Notes: generated by a model from the letters alone, not told the origin. A stretch of 64,000 bases of DNA from Allochromatium palmeri (GCF_009720725.1 NZ_WNKT01000008.1:50187-114186); one strand, 5' to 3'; numbered from the stretch's first letter, positions 28,217-37,950 are shown. Made by a program: numbers and translations.

Positions 28217-28711
28217 ATGAACTACTCTGCTGAAATCTACGAACGCGACTTTGATGCCTGGGTGCAAAGCCAAGTTTTTCTATTGAGGCAGGGCAAAACC
28301 GGCGAGATTGACGTGGAGCATCTCATCGAAGAGCTGGAAGAGATGGGTAAAAGCAACCTTCGAGAGCTTGAAAGCCGGTTCATTATCCTGATCGCGCATT
28401 TGCTGAAATGGCAATTTCAACTGGAGATGCTGGCGATGCAATGGAAGGAATTCGAGGGGAAAAGCTGGCGTAAGACCATCATCGAGCAGCGCACGCAAAT
28501 TTCATTCCTGATTAAAAAAGTCCCAAGCCTCAAATCATCGCTTCATCTGGCGATGACAGAGGCATACACTGAAGCGCGGCGGCTGGCCATCAAAGAAACC
28601 GCTTTGGCTCCGGAAGTCTTCCCAATTGATTGTCCCTACTCGGTAGAGCAGCTCTTCGATGAGGATTTTTATCCCGATTGTTCGTTGTCTCAACGGGGGT
28701 GTGAATCATGA
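28217..28711 (+). CDS. DUF29 family protein
   Basis: A 164-residue protein of the DUF29 family (MNYSAEIYERDFDAWVQSQ, then DVEHLIEELEEMGKSNLREL and HLLKWQFQ). DUF29 proteins are small helical proteins of unknown function, abundant in cyanobacteria and some proteobacteria, often in multicopy accessory sets. ATG 28217 was chosen because the family begins at this Met; in-frame ATGs at 28166 and 28190 lie upstream. The stop overlaps the next GT41 gene's start as ATGA, so the two are co-translated. Confidence 0.85.
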   Translation: MNYSAEIYERDFDAWVQSQVFLLRQGKTGEIDVEHLIEELEEMGKSNLRELESRFIILIAHLLKWQFQLEMLAMQWKEFEGKSWRKTIIEQRTQISFLIKKVPSLKSSLHLAMTEAYTEARRLAIKETALAPEVFPIDCPYSVEQLFDEDFYPDCSLSQRGCES

Positions 28712-30903
28712 CTGATCGTAATCTGCATGAAAGCCCTCGGGATGCGCTGGATGCCGCGTCCGAACGGGAGGCCGATGCCCTGCTGGCGCTGTTTGAACAG
28801 CGTCGCTATGCCGAGGCCGAAACACAGGTCAGACAATGGATCGAGCGTCATCCCAGCGATGCTTTTGGCTGGAAGTTGCTAGGCGCGATCCTGCAGCAGA
28901 GCCGGCGGAATCAGGAAGCCGCTGCCGCCCTTGAACAAGCCCTCAGGCTTGATTCGCAGGATTCCGAATCACTGAATACGCTCGGTGCGGCACTTCAGGA
29001 TCTGGGGCGACTCGCAGAAGCTGGTGTGCGTTATGCACAGGCGGCCAAACTGTCACCTGGCTTTGTCGCCGCCATCTACAACCTGGCGGGCCTGTTACAG
29101 ACCATGGGCCGGCTTGAAGAGTCTCAGGCGTATTACGCCCGAGTGTTGGCCATCGACCCACAGCATGTCAAAGCACTCAATAATCATGGCTCCGTCCTGC
29201 GCGAGTTGGGGCGCCTGGACGAGGCACTGGCCTGTTTTCGGCAAGCGGTAGCCATTCAGCCGAATCAGGCCGATGCCTACAGCAATCTGGGCAACGCTCT
29301 GATCGCACAGGGTCGATTGGACGAAGCCCTGGCCTGCCATGAGCGTGCAGCCATGCTCCAGCCCGGTCACCCCAAGATTTTGTCTAATCTCGGCAATGCA
29401 CTCCAGCATCTCGGGCGACTCGATGAGTCGCTAGCTACCTATCAGCGAGCAATGGCGATTCATGCGGAGCACAACCCCATCGACCAGAAGGCTTTGGCAT
29501 CCCAGCAGTTAGCCTCGCTGATTCAGTCCGAACACCCTGAAATGCTCGTCATTCTGGGTAATACCAATCAGTATCTTGGTAATCTCGATGAAGCAGAGTC
29601 CGCTTACCGCCGGGCATTGGCCATCAGTGTCGATTACTCGATTTATAGCAAATTGCTTTTCACGCTGAACTATTACCCGGACAAATCGGCTTCGGAGATC
29701 TTTGCCGTCTACCAGGATTTCGACCAGCGTTTCGGCGAGCCGCACCGCGCAAGCTGGCAGCCGCACGCGAACGACCCTGATCCCATGCGGCGCCTGCGCA
29801 TCGGCTATGTCTCGCCGGATTTTCGCAGCCATTCCTCGCGCCATTTTCTGGAGCCGCTGCTGGCGCAGCATGACAAGTCACAGGTGGAGTTGACCGCTTA
29901 TGCTGAGCTGACGCGGGACGATGCTGTCACGGCGCGCTATCGAAAATACGTTGACCACTGGGTGCCGACCAAAGGCGTGAGTGATGCCGATTTGGCTGCA
30001 CGTATCCGCGCCGACGGCATCGATATCCTGATCGACGTGGCCGGACACACAGCCAACAACCGTCTGGGGATCTTCGCGCGTCGTCCCGCGCCGGTGTCGG
30101 TGTCCTGGATGGGTTATGGCTATACCACGGGACTGAGCGCCATCGACTATTTTCTCTGCGACCCGGTCATGGTGCCGGACGGCAGCGAAGGGCTGTTTGC
30201 CGAGCAGCCGTGGCGGCTCGACGTGCCCTCGCTGGTCTATCGCCCGGCCGAGGGCATGGGCGAGGTTGGACCACTGCCGGCACTGGATCGCGGACACCTC
30301 ACCTTCGGCACGCTCACGCGCAGCGTGCGCATCAATCACCGCACCATCCGCGTCTGGTCGGCGATCCTCCAGCAGGTGCCCGGCTCACGACTGGTCGTCG
30401 ATAGCAAGGACTTTTCCACTGAAGCGATGCAACAGATGCTGGCCGAGCGCTTCGCCGCGCACGGCATCGGCCCCGAGCGCCTGGAGATCGGCTGCCACAG
30501 CCCGCCCTGGGACGTGCTGCGCGGCATCGACATCGGCCTGGACTGCTTTCCGCACAACTCCGGGACCACGCTGATCGAATCGCTCTATCTGGGCGTCCCC
30601 TTCATCACGCTGGCCGAACGTCCGAGCGTGGGACGCATCGGCAGTCTGATGCTCGCGGGGGCAGGCCGTGCGGAATGGATCGCCGACAGCGAGGAGGACT
30701 ATATCGCCAAGGCGGTCGCGCTGGCGGGCGATCTGGAACGTCTGGCCATGATCCGCGCCAGTCTGCGCGACGAGCTGGAACGTGGTCCCTGGCGTGACGA
30801 AGCCGGCTTTGCACGGCGCGTCGAGCAGGCTTATCGCGAGATGTGGCAACGCTGGTGCCTGAAGCATTCAACCGCAATCAACGAAAATCAACTTGCATGT
30901 TGA
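28708..30903 (+). CDS. TPR-GT41 glycosyltransferase (SPINDLY/OGT type)
   Basis: A 731-residue protein with one TPR array (residues ~20-320) and one GT41 domain (~361-716). The catalytic part has RLRIGYVSPDFRSHSSRHF, AGHTANNRLGIFARRPAP, WMGYGYTTGLSAIDYF and DIGLDCFPHNSGTTLIESL. It is very close in sequence to the second GT41 domain of the upstream giant gene and to the next gene. The N-terminal AFGWKLLG module is shared with the other TPR proteins of the island. Translational coupling with DUF29 is through ATGA. Confidence 0.93.
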   Translation: MTDRNLHESPRDALDAASEREADALLALFEQRRYAEAETQVRQWIERHPSDAFGWKLLGAILQQSRRNQEAAAALEQALRLDSQDSESLNTLGAALQDLGRLAEAGVRYAQAAKLSPGFVAAIYNLAGLLQTMGRLEESQAYYARVLAIDPQHVKALNNHGSVLRELGRLDEALACFRQAVAIQPNQADAYSNLGNALIAQGRLDEALACHERAAMLQPGHPKILSNLGNALQHLGRLDESLATYQRAMAIHAEHNPIDQKALASQQLASLIQSEHPEMLVILGNTNQYLGNLDEAESAYRRALAISVDYSIYSKLLFTLNYYPDKSASEIFAVYQDFDQRFGEPHRASWQPHANDPDPMRRLRIGYVSPDFRSHSSRHFLEPLLAQHDKSQVELTAYAELTRDDAVTARYRKYVDHWVPTKGVSDADLAARIRADGIDILIDVAGHTANNRLGIFARRPAPVSVSWMGYGYTTGLSAIDYFLCDPVMVPDGSEGLFAEQPWRLDVPSLVYRPAEGMGEVGPLPALDRGHLTFGTLTRSVRINHRTIRVWSAILQQVPGSRLVVDSKDFSTEAMQQMLAERFAAHGIGPERLEIGCHSPPWDVLRGIDIGLDCFPHNSGTTLIESLYLGVPFITLAERPSVGRIGSLMLAGAGRAEWIADSEEDYIAKAVALAGDLERLAMIRASLRDELERGPWRDEAGFARRVEQAYREMWQRWCLKHSTAINENQLAC

Positions 30904-30934
30904 GCGAAATCTTGATCGGGCAGGAGCGCGCACC

Positions 30935-32932
30935 ATGACCAGCGACCATGAAATGCTGCTCGAACGGCTGCGGGCCGGACAACTCGCGCAGGCCGAAACG
31001 CTGGCAAGGACATTGACCGAACGTGATCCGGATGATGCCTTCGGTTGGAAAGTGCTTGGCACCCTGATGGTGCGGGATGACCGCAGCCAAGACGCCGTAT
31101 CGGTACTGGAACAGGCCAGCCGACTCGCTCCGCAGGACGCAGAGACGCTCAACAGTCTGGCGCGTGCTTATCAAATTCTGGGGCGATTTCACGAGGCATT
31201 GCAGCTTTATCATGATGCGCTGGAGTTGCAGCCTGAATTCGCCGAGTGCTGGAACAACCAGGGGACGGCGCAGCATGCATTGGGGCAGCATGATGACGCG
31301 CTGAAAAGTTATGATCGAGCCTTGGCAATTCAACCAGCCTATGTCAAGGCGCTTAACAATCGAGGAAAGTTGCTGCGCGAATTGGGATGCGTCGAGGAGG
31401 CATTAGCAACCCATGATCGGGCATTGGCCATTGCTCCCAATAATGCCGAGACACACAGTTATCGGGGCTTGGCTTTACAGGCCATGGAGCGTATCGACGA
31501 GGCTCTGGCCTGTTATGATCGAGCCTTGGCGATCCATGCCAAGATGCTCGAAAAAAATGGCACCGCAGTTCTGACTGATCGCGAAAATATACTGTTTTCC
31601 ATGATCAATCGTGGCAATGCGCTGTTTTCAATGAGGCGATTGGATGATGCACTGGTCGATTATGCCAAGGCCTTAGAGTTTGATCCTGACTTTTCGATTG
31701 CGCTATCGAATGCGCTGTTCGTCTTGAATTACCACCCAGACAAACCGGCCGAGGATATTTTTGCAGCCTATCAGGACTATGACCGACGTTTTGGTGAGCC
31801 GCATCGATCCAGTTGGCAAGCGCATGGCAATACCCGCGATCCCGCGCGGCGCCTGCGTGTCGGCTATGTGTCGCCGGATTTCCGTGAGCATTCCGCGCGT
31901 CATTTTCTGGAACCACTGCTGGCACGGCATGACCGGAATGAAGTGGAGATCACCGCCTACGCCGAGCTGGCGTGCGAGGATCGGGTCACGGCGCGCTATC
32001 GCGGTTATGTCGATCATTGGGTCGCGACGCGGGGATTGAGCGACGCGGCGTTGGCCGAGCGCATCCGCGCCGACGGGATCGATATCCTGGTGGAAGTGGC
32101 TGGCCATACCGCCAGCAATCGCCTTGGGGTCTTCGCGCGTCGTCCCGCGCCGGTCTCGGTATCTTGGATGGGCTACGGTTATACCACCGGCTTGCGAGCC
32201 ATCGATTATTTTCTCTGCGATCCGGTCATGGTGCCGGAAGGCAGCGAGGGGTTGTTTGCCGAGCAGCCCTGGCGTCTCGCGCCCCCCTCGCTCGTCTATC
32301 GACCCGACGAGGGCATGGGCGAGCCAGGGCCGCTGCCGGCGCTGAGCCGAGGCTACTTGACCTTTGGCACCCTCACGCGCAGCGTGCGCATCAATCACCG
32401 CACCATCCGCGTCTGGTCGGCGATCCTCCAGCAAGTAGCCGACGCGCGGCTGGTGATCGACAGCAAGAACTTCGCCACGCAGTCCATGCAAGCCCGACTG
32501 GCCGAACGCTTCGGTGCGCACGGCATTGGCCCTGAACGCCTAGAGATCGGCTGTCACAGTCCGCCCTGGGACGTGCTGCGCGGCATCGATATCGGCCTGG
32601 ACTGCTTTCCTCACAACTCCGGCACCACGCTGATCGAATCGCTCTATATGGGCGTGCCCTTCGTCACGCTCGCCGAGCGCCCCAGCGTGGGACGCATCGG
32701 CAGTATGATACTGGCGGGTGCGGGGCATGCGGAGTGGATCGCCAGCACTGAGGATGACTACATCGAGAAAGCTGTAGCCTTGGCGAGCGATCTGGAGCGC
32801 CTGGCGACCGTCCGCGCTAGCTTGCGCGGTGAGTTGGAAACCGGTCTCTGGCGAGACGAGGCCGGCTTTGCGCGCCGGGTCGAGCAGGCCTATCGCAACA
32901 TGTGGCAGCACTGGTGTGCGACGGTGGTTTAA
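30935..32932 (+). CDS. TPR-GT41 glycosyltransferase (SPINDLY/OGT type)
   Basis: A 665-residue protein. TPRs occupy about residues 5-260 and the GT41 domain ~302-660 (RLRVGYVSPDFREHSARHF, DIGLDCFPHNSGTTLIESL). ATG 30935 is preferred over in-frame ATG 30893, which lies inside the previous gene, because AGGAG at 30922-30926 is well placed. It is the third transcriptionally parallel GT41 gene. The TPR part diverges more than the catalytic part, suggesting different acceptors with one shared donor (inference). Confidence 0.93.
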   Translation: MTSDHEMLLERLRAGQLAQAETLARTLTERDPDDAFGWKVLGTLMVRDDRSQDAVSVLEQASRLAPQDAETLNSLARAYQILGRFHEALQLYHDALELQPEFAECWNNQGTAQHALGQHDDALKSYDRALAIQPAYVKALNNRGKLLRELGCVEEALATHDRALAIAPNNAETHSYRGLALQAMERIDEALACYDRALAIHAKMLEKNGTAVLTDRENILFSMINRGNALFSMRRLDDALVDYAKALEFDPDFSIALSNALFVLNYHPDKPAEDIFAAYQDYDRRFGEPHRSSWQAHGNTRDPARRLRVGYVSPDFREHSARHFLEPLLARHDRNEVEITAYAELACEDRVTARYRGYVDHWVATRGLSDAALAERIRADGIDILVEVAGHTASNRLGVFARRPAPVSVSWMGYGYTTGLRAIDYFLCDPVMVPEGSEGLFAEQPWRLAPPSLVYRPDEGMGEPGPLPALSRGYLTFGTLTRSVRINHRTIRVWSAILQQVADARLVIDSKNFATQSMQARLAERFGAHGIGPERLEIGCHSPPWDVLRGIDIGLDCFPHNSGTTLIESLYMGVPFVTLAERPSVGRIGSMILAGAGHAEWIASTEDDYIEKAVALASDLERLATVRASLRGELETGLWRDEAGFARRVEQAYRNMWQHWCATVV

Positions 32933-33032
32933 CATGGGTTCAGATGGACACAGCATCCTGCCCATTCTGCGAGAGACTCTGGACGCGACTCGAATTGCGT
33001 TCCCTGCGATATCATCACAATCGAGAACATTC

Positions 33033-33539
33033 ATGAACCAACATCGCTGGCCGACCCAACTTGCCGCCTACCCCTATGCCCAACCGCTGTTGATTGGCTG
33101 GCAGATTGCTGATCGTGCGAGGGATATTCATTGGTCAGACTATGAGCAGGCACTCGATGCCTATCTGGCATCCCAAGACGAAACCTGCTCACTGAACGAA
33201 CGGCATAGCCGGCTCATCAAAAGCCGGGATCAGTTTCAGGCCTTGAACGCGAACGGCGACCAGCACATTGGCACGAGTTTAGCTTTGATTCGCCTACATG
33301 CTGAACTCGGTGACTCTCAAGCCGTATTGGATGCAATCACGCAAATGCTGGAACTCATGCCCTGGCTGGCCGATTCCCTCCCGGACGATTTGCAGATTCA
33401 TATCAACCGTCCCTTCCTCGCGCCAATTGCAGCGTTCGATCATCGCCAGGTTGAAGGTGATCTGGGGCAATGGATTCAAGCGGCCATCATGGAGGCGCTG
33501 GCGGCGGCGGAGCATGACCCTGATGAGGCTCGGCACTGA
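33033..33539 (+). CDS. Unrecognised small protein after the GT41 genes
   Basis: A 168-residue soluble-looking protein (MNQHRWPTQLAAYPYAQPLL) of mixed helical content, with RLHAELGDSQAVLDAITQML suggesting one TPR-like helix pair. No family recognised and no signal peptide. ATG 33033 was chosen; an in-frame ATG at 32934 would add 33 residues with low-complexity appearance. It lies 100 nt after the last GT41 gene on the same strand and converges with the TPR-methyltransferase. It may be an accessory of the glycosylation genes by position only. Confidence 0.55.
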   Translation: MNQHRWPTQLAAYPYAQPLLIGWQIADRARDIHWSDYEQALDAYLASQDETCSLNERHSRLIKSRDQFQALNANGDQHIGTSLALIRLHAELGDSQAVLDAITQMLELMPWLADSLPDDLQIHINRPFLAPIAAFDHRQVEGDLGQWIQAAIMEALAAAEHDPDEARH

Positions 33540-33560
33540 GACACGGCACCGGACAGACAC

Positions 33561-35873
33561 TCAGCCCCTCAACCCACTTTTCTGCACCCAAAACGCATAC
33601 ATGCCGGCAAAGGTTCTTGGGTTCTGCTGCTCGAACTGGTGCCAATGCTCCAGGTCGGTCGCGGACGGGTCGTCAGGGAAGCGTTGCCGATAGAGGTCGA
33701 TGACCGACTGGTCGAGGATGAAACCCAGAAAGTTCAGCTTCAGTTCGCGCAGCAACCCGGCCAGTTGCGGCAGAGTGAAGCGATGTTCGTTGACATGAAA
33801 CAGCAGATCGCGACAGCCGCTCAGGGTGAAGAAATCGCTTCCCTGCGTTAAGTGACGGTATTCGGGTTCGTCGCGCCTGGCGATGAGTTCCTGCCGAAAC
33901 CGGCGAATGTCTGAAACCGTTGCCTGATACCCCTGTTGGGCAATCAGCTCGCGCGCCATGACCACGGGGCGGCGTGCCGTTTCGCTATAGAGTCCGATCG
34001 ACATGAATCCGCCCGGCCGCAGACGCGACAGTAGCGCCTTCCAGCCCGCGACCGGGTCTTGCAGATGATGCAACACCCCAACGGATTCGATGAGATCGAA
34101 TGACGCCTCGCCGGTATCCGACGCGGCCAGTTCGCTCAAGCGCAGGATGTCCGCCTGGGCATAGCGAATGCTGGCGATACCGGCCTCGACCGTCTTGCGT
34201 TGCGCGTAAGCGAGACTGCTCAGTGACAGGTCGATGGCCAACACCCGTGCGTCCGGATAGCGCCGGGCGGTATCGAGCGAATGCAGCCCGGTGCCGCAAC
34301 CGGCGACCAGAATCGAGACATCCGTCTCTTTACGCAGCGGCTGAAACCGCGCCCTGGGAAATTGCTGGCGGATATAGGCGTCGATGGTCGGTGCGGGCGG
34401 GACGATCCCGGCCTTGATCCAGCGCGGATAGGGATGTTCTTCGTACTGATGGCGCACCTGCACTGAAACGTCGTCCGCGATCCCGGTCAGACAGGGCATG
34501 GTGTGGCGATACTCGGCCTGTTCCAGCGGCTCGCGGATCTGCTGGATCAAAACACCCATGACCGGTTCCGGCCACATGCGTTCCAGCAAGGTCGCGGCAC
34601 CAGGTAGCGTATCGAGCGGAACATAGGCTGCCAGCGCGAGCAGATGAGGCGCCGAGATGGTGGCTTGATGCTGGAGCGCGATGGTCAGCGCATTTTTCAG
34701 CACATCAATCCGCGCACGTTCCGCCTCGTTCACCGCGAAGACATATTCATTGAGATAGACTTGCGTGGCCAGCGCGGCGAAAAAGCGTAGCGGGGCCGCC
34801 GTTAATGGAGCGCCAGCCCCATTCAGCGCGACTGTCTCCAGCATGGCCTGCCGGATGCCGGTCAGCAGACGCTCCAGATCGACATCCGCGACCGGGACGG
34901 TTTCCAGCAGACTCATCAGTAGCGCGTCATCCGCCAGACCCAGGAGTCCAGCCGGTCCAAACAGATCCTCGGGCGACAGCGAGGCGGTCTGGTCGAGACG
35001 ACGCAGGCCCGCCTGGACGAGCGGATTCATCTTGATGAAGGCGACGCAGACCGCCATGAGTTCACCCGGATGGCACCAGGACTCGCGCAACGCCCTGAGC
35101 AGGAGTGTGCGCACGCCGGGTTGATCGTGCCGGACGCTCAGGCGCTTGAGACAATGAGCGGCATTGCTCTTGGCCATGAAGAAATCCGGTTTCAGTTCCA
35201 GCGCCCGCCGATAGTGTTCCAGCGCCTCCTCGAACCGCCCCAGATCACGCAGTACGGAGCCGATGTTGTTGTGCGCCTCGGCAAACTCCGGCTTGAGCGC
35301 GAGGGCTTGGGTATAGGCGGCCAGCGCGTCCTCGAATCGTTCCAGCGCCTTGAGCACGTTGCCCCGGTCATTGTGGGCAATCGGGGCGTTCGGATTCAAC
35401 GACAGTGCCTGATCGAGGCAGGCCAGACCTTCCGTGTGACGGCCAAGTCGGGCGAGTGCGTTGCCGCGATTGATCAGGGCGCTGGAATAGTCCGGCCGAA
35501 TCTTCAGAGCGCGGATAAAACACTCTAGCGCCTCCTCGGCACGCCCCAGATCCTGAAGTGTCTTGCCCAGACTGTTGATGGCTTCGCTGTCACGCGGGGC
35601 GAGTGCGACCGCGCGCTCCAGGATCGGCAGCGCGTCCCGATTCCGGTCGACCGCCAGCAAAACCGTGCCCAACGCCTTCCAGCTAAAGGCCGCGTTTGGA
35701 TAACGCTCGGTGAATTGTCGCGCCATCGTCTCGCCCTCGCTCAGACGCCCGGCGTTGAACAACGCGACCAGTGCGTCCTGCTCGGCTTGAGATGGCATGG
35801 ACGCGATGGCGGTGGAGCGCGTTCCGAGACGGTTCGGAACGCGCGGACTGGATGAGCGTTTGTTCTTGCGCAT
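33561..35873 (-). CDS. TPR-containing class I SAM methyltransferase
   Basis: A 770-residue protein. Residues ~25-230 are TPRs starting with the same module as the GT41 proteins (ALVALFNAGRLSEGETMARQ, AFSWKALG). A helical middle follows. Residues ~515-650 are a methyltransferase (VSILVAGCGTGLHSLDTA, VLAIDLSLSSLAYAQ, FDLIESVGVLHHLQDP). The start at 35873 (MRKNKRSSSP) was preferred to an upstream in-frame candidate. It converges on the GT41 operon. The shared TPR head suggests it acts on the same protein or glycan (inference). Confidence 0.87.
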   Translation of the reverse strand: MRKNKRSSSPRVPNRLGTRSTAIASMPSQAEQDALVALFNAGRLSEGETMARQFTERYPNAAFSWKALGTVLLAVDRNRDALPILERAVALAPRDSEAINSLGKTLQDLGRAEEALECFIRALKIRPDYSSALINRGNALARLGRHTEGLACLDQALSLNPNAPIAHNDRGNVLKALERFEDALAAYTQALALKPEFAEAHNNIGSVLRDLGRFEEALEHYRRALELKPDFFMAKSNAAHCLKRLSVRHDQPGVRTLLLRALRESWCHPGELMAVCVAFIKMNPLVQAGLRRLDQTASLSPEDLFGPAGLLGLADDALLMSLLETVPVADVDLERLLTGIRQAMLETVALNGAGAPLTAAPLRFFAALATQVYLNEYVFAVNEAERARIDVLKNALTIALQHQATISAPHLLALAAYVPLDTLPGAATLLERMWPEPVMGVLIQQIREPLEQAEYRHTMPCLTGIADDVSVQVRHQYEEHPYPRWIKAGIVPPAPTIDAYIRQQFPRARFQPLRKETDVSILVAGCGTGLHSLDTARRYPDARVLAIDLSLSSLAYAQRKTVEAGIASIRYAQADILRLSELAASDTGEASFDLIESVGVLHHLQDPVAGWKALLSRLRPGGFMSIGLYSETARRPVVMARELIAQQGYQATVSDIRRFRQELIARRDEPEYRHLTQGSDFFTLSGCRDLLFHVNEHRFTLPQLAGLLRELKLNFLGFILDQSVIDLYRQRFPDDPSATDLEHWHQFEQQNPRTFAGMYAFWVQKSGLRG

Positions 35874-35981
35874 AGTCGGCGGAAAAGCGTTTGACGATGG
35901 ATCGAAGCATTCTAGCCGTGATCGCGACCTTACCCTAGAATCCAGACAACACCTATCGTCGAACACTCAACAGTCCCTGCT

Positions 35982-37544
35982 ATGACATCACCGCGTCGCA
36001 AGCTGCCCATCGGCATCCAGACCTTCCGCGAGATCCGCGAGGATGACTGCTATTACGTCGACAAGACGCCGCTGATCGGGCGTCTGATCGATGAGGGCAA
36101 ATACTATTTCCTCTCGCGCCCGCGCCGCTTCGGCAAATCGCTGCTGATCGATACGATCGCCGAACTGTTTTCCGGCAACGAGGGACTGTTTCGCGAGCTG
36201 TTCATCCACGAGCGCTGGGACTGGTCGCGCCGTGCGCCGGTCGTGCGCCTGAATTTTACCGAGGGCGTGGTGGAGAATCGCGCAGATCTCGATGCCAAGA
36301 TCGATGAGCAGTTGGAGGAGAACGAACGGCGCCTGGGCGTCTATGAGCCGGGGCATAGCCGCTCTGGGCGATTATCGGGTCTGATCCGCGCCGCACATGC
36401 CGCTGCGGGCGAGCGGGTGGTGGTCCTGGTCGACGAGTACGACAAACCGATCCTGGACAATTTGCTCCACCCCGAGGTAGCGCGTGAGATCCGCGCCGGT
36501 CTGCGCGACCTGTACTCCGTCATCAAGGCTCAGGACGCCCATATCCGCTTCGCCTTGATCACCGGAGTCTCGAAGTTCAGCAAGGTCAGCATTTTCTCGG
36601 GGCTGAACAATCTGCGCGATATTACGGTATCGTCCGAGTATTCGGCCCTGTGCGGTTATACCGAGCACGATCTGGAGACGGTGTTCGCACCCGAACTTCC
36701 GGGCCTGGATCGTGACGAGATCCGTCGCTGGTACAATGGCTACAACTGGACAGGCGAGTCGGTCTACAACCCCTTCGATGTGCTGCTGTTGTTTCAGGAG
36801 CGCGAATTTCGGCCCTGGTGGTTCGAAACGGGAACGCCGACCTTTCTGATCGAACTCCTGACCCAGCGTGGCTATTTCACGCCCGATCTGACGCGACGCC
36901 AGACCAGTCTAGAGCTGTTGTCCAGCTTTGATGTCGAGCACATCGACAGCGACGCCCTGCTGTGGCAGACCGGTTATCTGACCTTCCATGCCGTCGAGCA
37001 GCCGCTGACCGGCTATTGGGTCTATACCCTCGGCTATCCCAATCACGAGGTCGAGACCAGTCTGAATGCCGCGCTGCTGATCGGCTATGGTGTCGATGGA
37101 CAGCGCGCTTTCGCCAATCGGTTGCGGCTGCTCCAGTTGCTCCAGGCCGGTGACACGGCCGAACTGCGCGCGCTGTTCGAGGCGTTCTTCGCTAGCATCC
37201 CGAACGACTGGCACCGCGCCAATCCCATCGCTCGATACGAAGGCTATTACGCCAGCGTGTTCTATTCCTACTTCGCGGCGCTGGGGTTAGAGATCCGGTT
37301 GGAGGACGCCAGCCGTCAGGGGCGGCTCGACATGGCGCTGCGCTTTCAGGGCGCGGTGTGGCTGTTTGAGTTCAAGGTGGTCGAGCTTGAACCGGAGGGC
37401 CAGGCGCTGGCGCAGATCAAGGCGCGCGGCTATGCCGATAAGTACCGGAACGAGAGCGGACCCATTCATCTGATCGGCGTCGAGTTCTCGCGGGAGACGC
37501 GCACCGTGGTCGGGTTCGAGGTCGAGACGCTTACTTCAGTTTGA
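35982..37544 (+). CDS. AAA-ATPase-like/PD-(D/E)XK nuclease family protein (DUF1703 type)
   Basis: A 520-residue member of the AAA-ATPase_like plus PDDEXK_9 family. The N-terminus has LPIGIQTFREIREDDCYYVDKT, a P-loop variant SRPRRFGKS (residues 45-53) and Walker-B-like VVLVDEYDKPIL. The C-terminus holds the nuclease-like core LDMALRFQGAVWLFEFKVVE (D and ExK). These genes are multicopy in many bacteria and archaea; their role is unknown but a mobile or conflict-related one is suspected. The 3' end overlaps the convergent protease gene by 14 nt. A fragment of a related gene's 3' end persists at 43699-43734. Confidence 0.87.
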   Translation: MTSPRRKLPIGIQTFREIREDDCYYVDKTPLIGRLIDEGKYYFLSRPRRFGKSLLIDTIAELFSGNEGLFRELFIHERWDWSRRAPVVRLNFTEGVVENRADLDAKIDEQLEENERRLGVYEPGHSRSGRLSGLIRAAHAAAGERVVVLVDEYDKPILDNLLHPEVAREIRAGLRDLYSVIKAQDAHIRFALITGVSKFSKVSIFSGLNNLRDITVSSEYSALCGYTEHDLETVFAPELPGLDRDEIRRWYNGYNWTGESVYNPFDVLLLFQEREFRPWWFETGTPTFLIELLTQRGYFTPDLTRRQTSLELLSSFDVEHIDSDALLWQTGYLTFHAVEQPLTGYWVYTLGYPNHEVETSLNAALLIGYGVDGQRAFANRLRLLQLLQAGDTAELRALFEAFFASIPNDWHRANPIARYEGYYASVFYSYFAALGLEIRLEDASRQGRLDMALRFQGAVWLFEFKVVELEPEGQALAQIKARGYADKYRNESGPIHLIGVEFSRETRTVVGFEVETLTSV

Positions 37545-37950
37545 GCAGCGGCAGATTCGGCGATTCCGGGCGTGGTCCAAGGGAGCGGCGTGCGCAATCG
37601 ACGACCAGATCCAGTTCTTCCAGCACCAAATGACCGAGCAACGGCTCGCACAGCGGCGGGCCGATGACGCAATCCGTGACCATGGTGCGTCCGAGAACGG
37701 TCACTTCCAGGCCGCGTGCGGTCGACAACTCCTCGCGGCGATCATCGGCATAGGTCACGATGACTCGCCCACCGCGCGCTAGACCGAGTTTTCCAACCTC
37801 ATCGGCTGGCAACAATATCATCACGGCCCCGGTATCTACCAGACAGTCGAGTTCGCTCGTTGGCAATCGATCCACAGTCCCGCCGCCGCGTTCGGCTAAG
37901 GCGACATCGACGAAATTGCGCAATCTGGCCTTGATTCTGACTTCACCCAT
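37531..37950 (-). CDS. Clan AA (retropepsin-like) aspartic protease
   Basis: A 139-residue protein with a single aspartic-protease DTGA motif (residues 39-42, CLVDTGAVMILLP) and a distal hydrophobic LLGHLVLEELDLVVD. This matches small prokaryotic retropepsin-like proteins that work as dimers. The start at 37950 (MGEVRIKARLRNF) fits the family; upstream sequence to 38112 is not convincing coding. It is one of several accessory genes between the GT41 island and the flagellar operon. Confidence 0.75.
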   Translation of the reverse strand: MGEVRIKARLRNFVDVALAERGGGTVDRLPTSELDCLVDTGAVMILLPADEVGKLGLARGGRVIVTYADDRREELSTARGLEVTVLGRTMVTDCVIGPPLCEPLLGHLVLEELDLVVDCARRSLGPRPESPNLPLLKLK

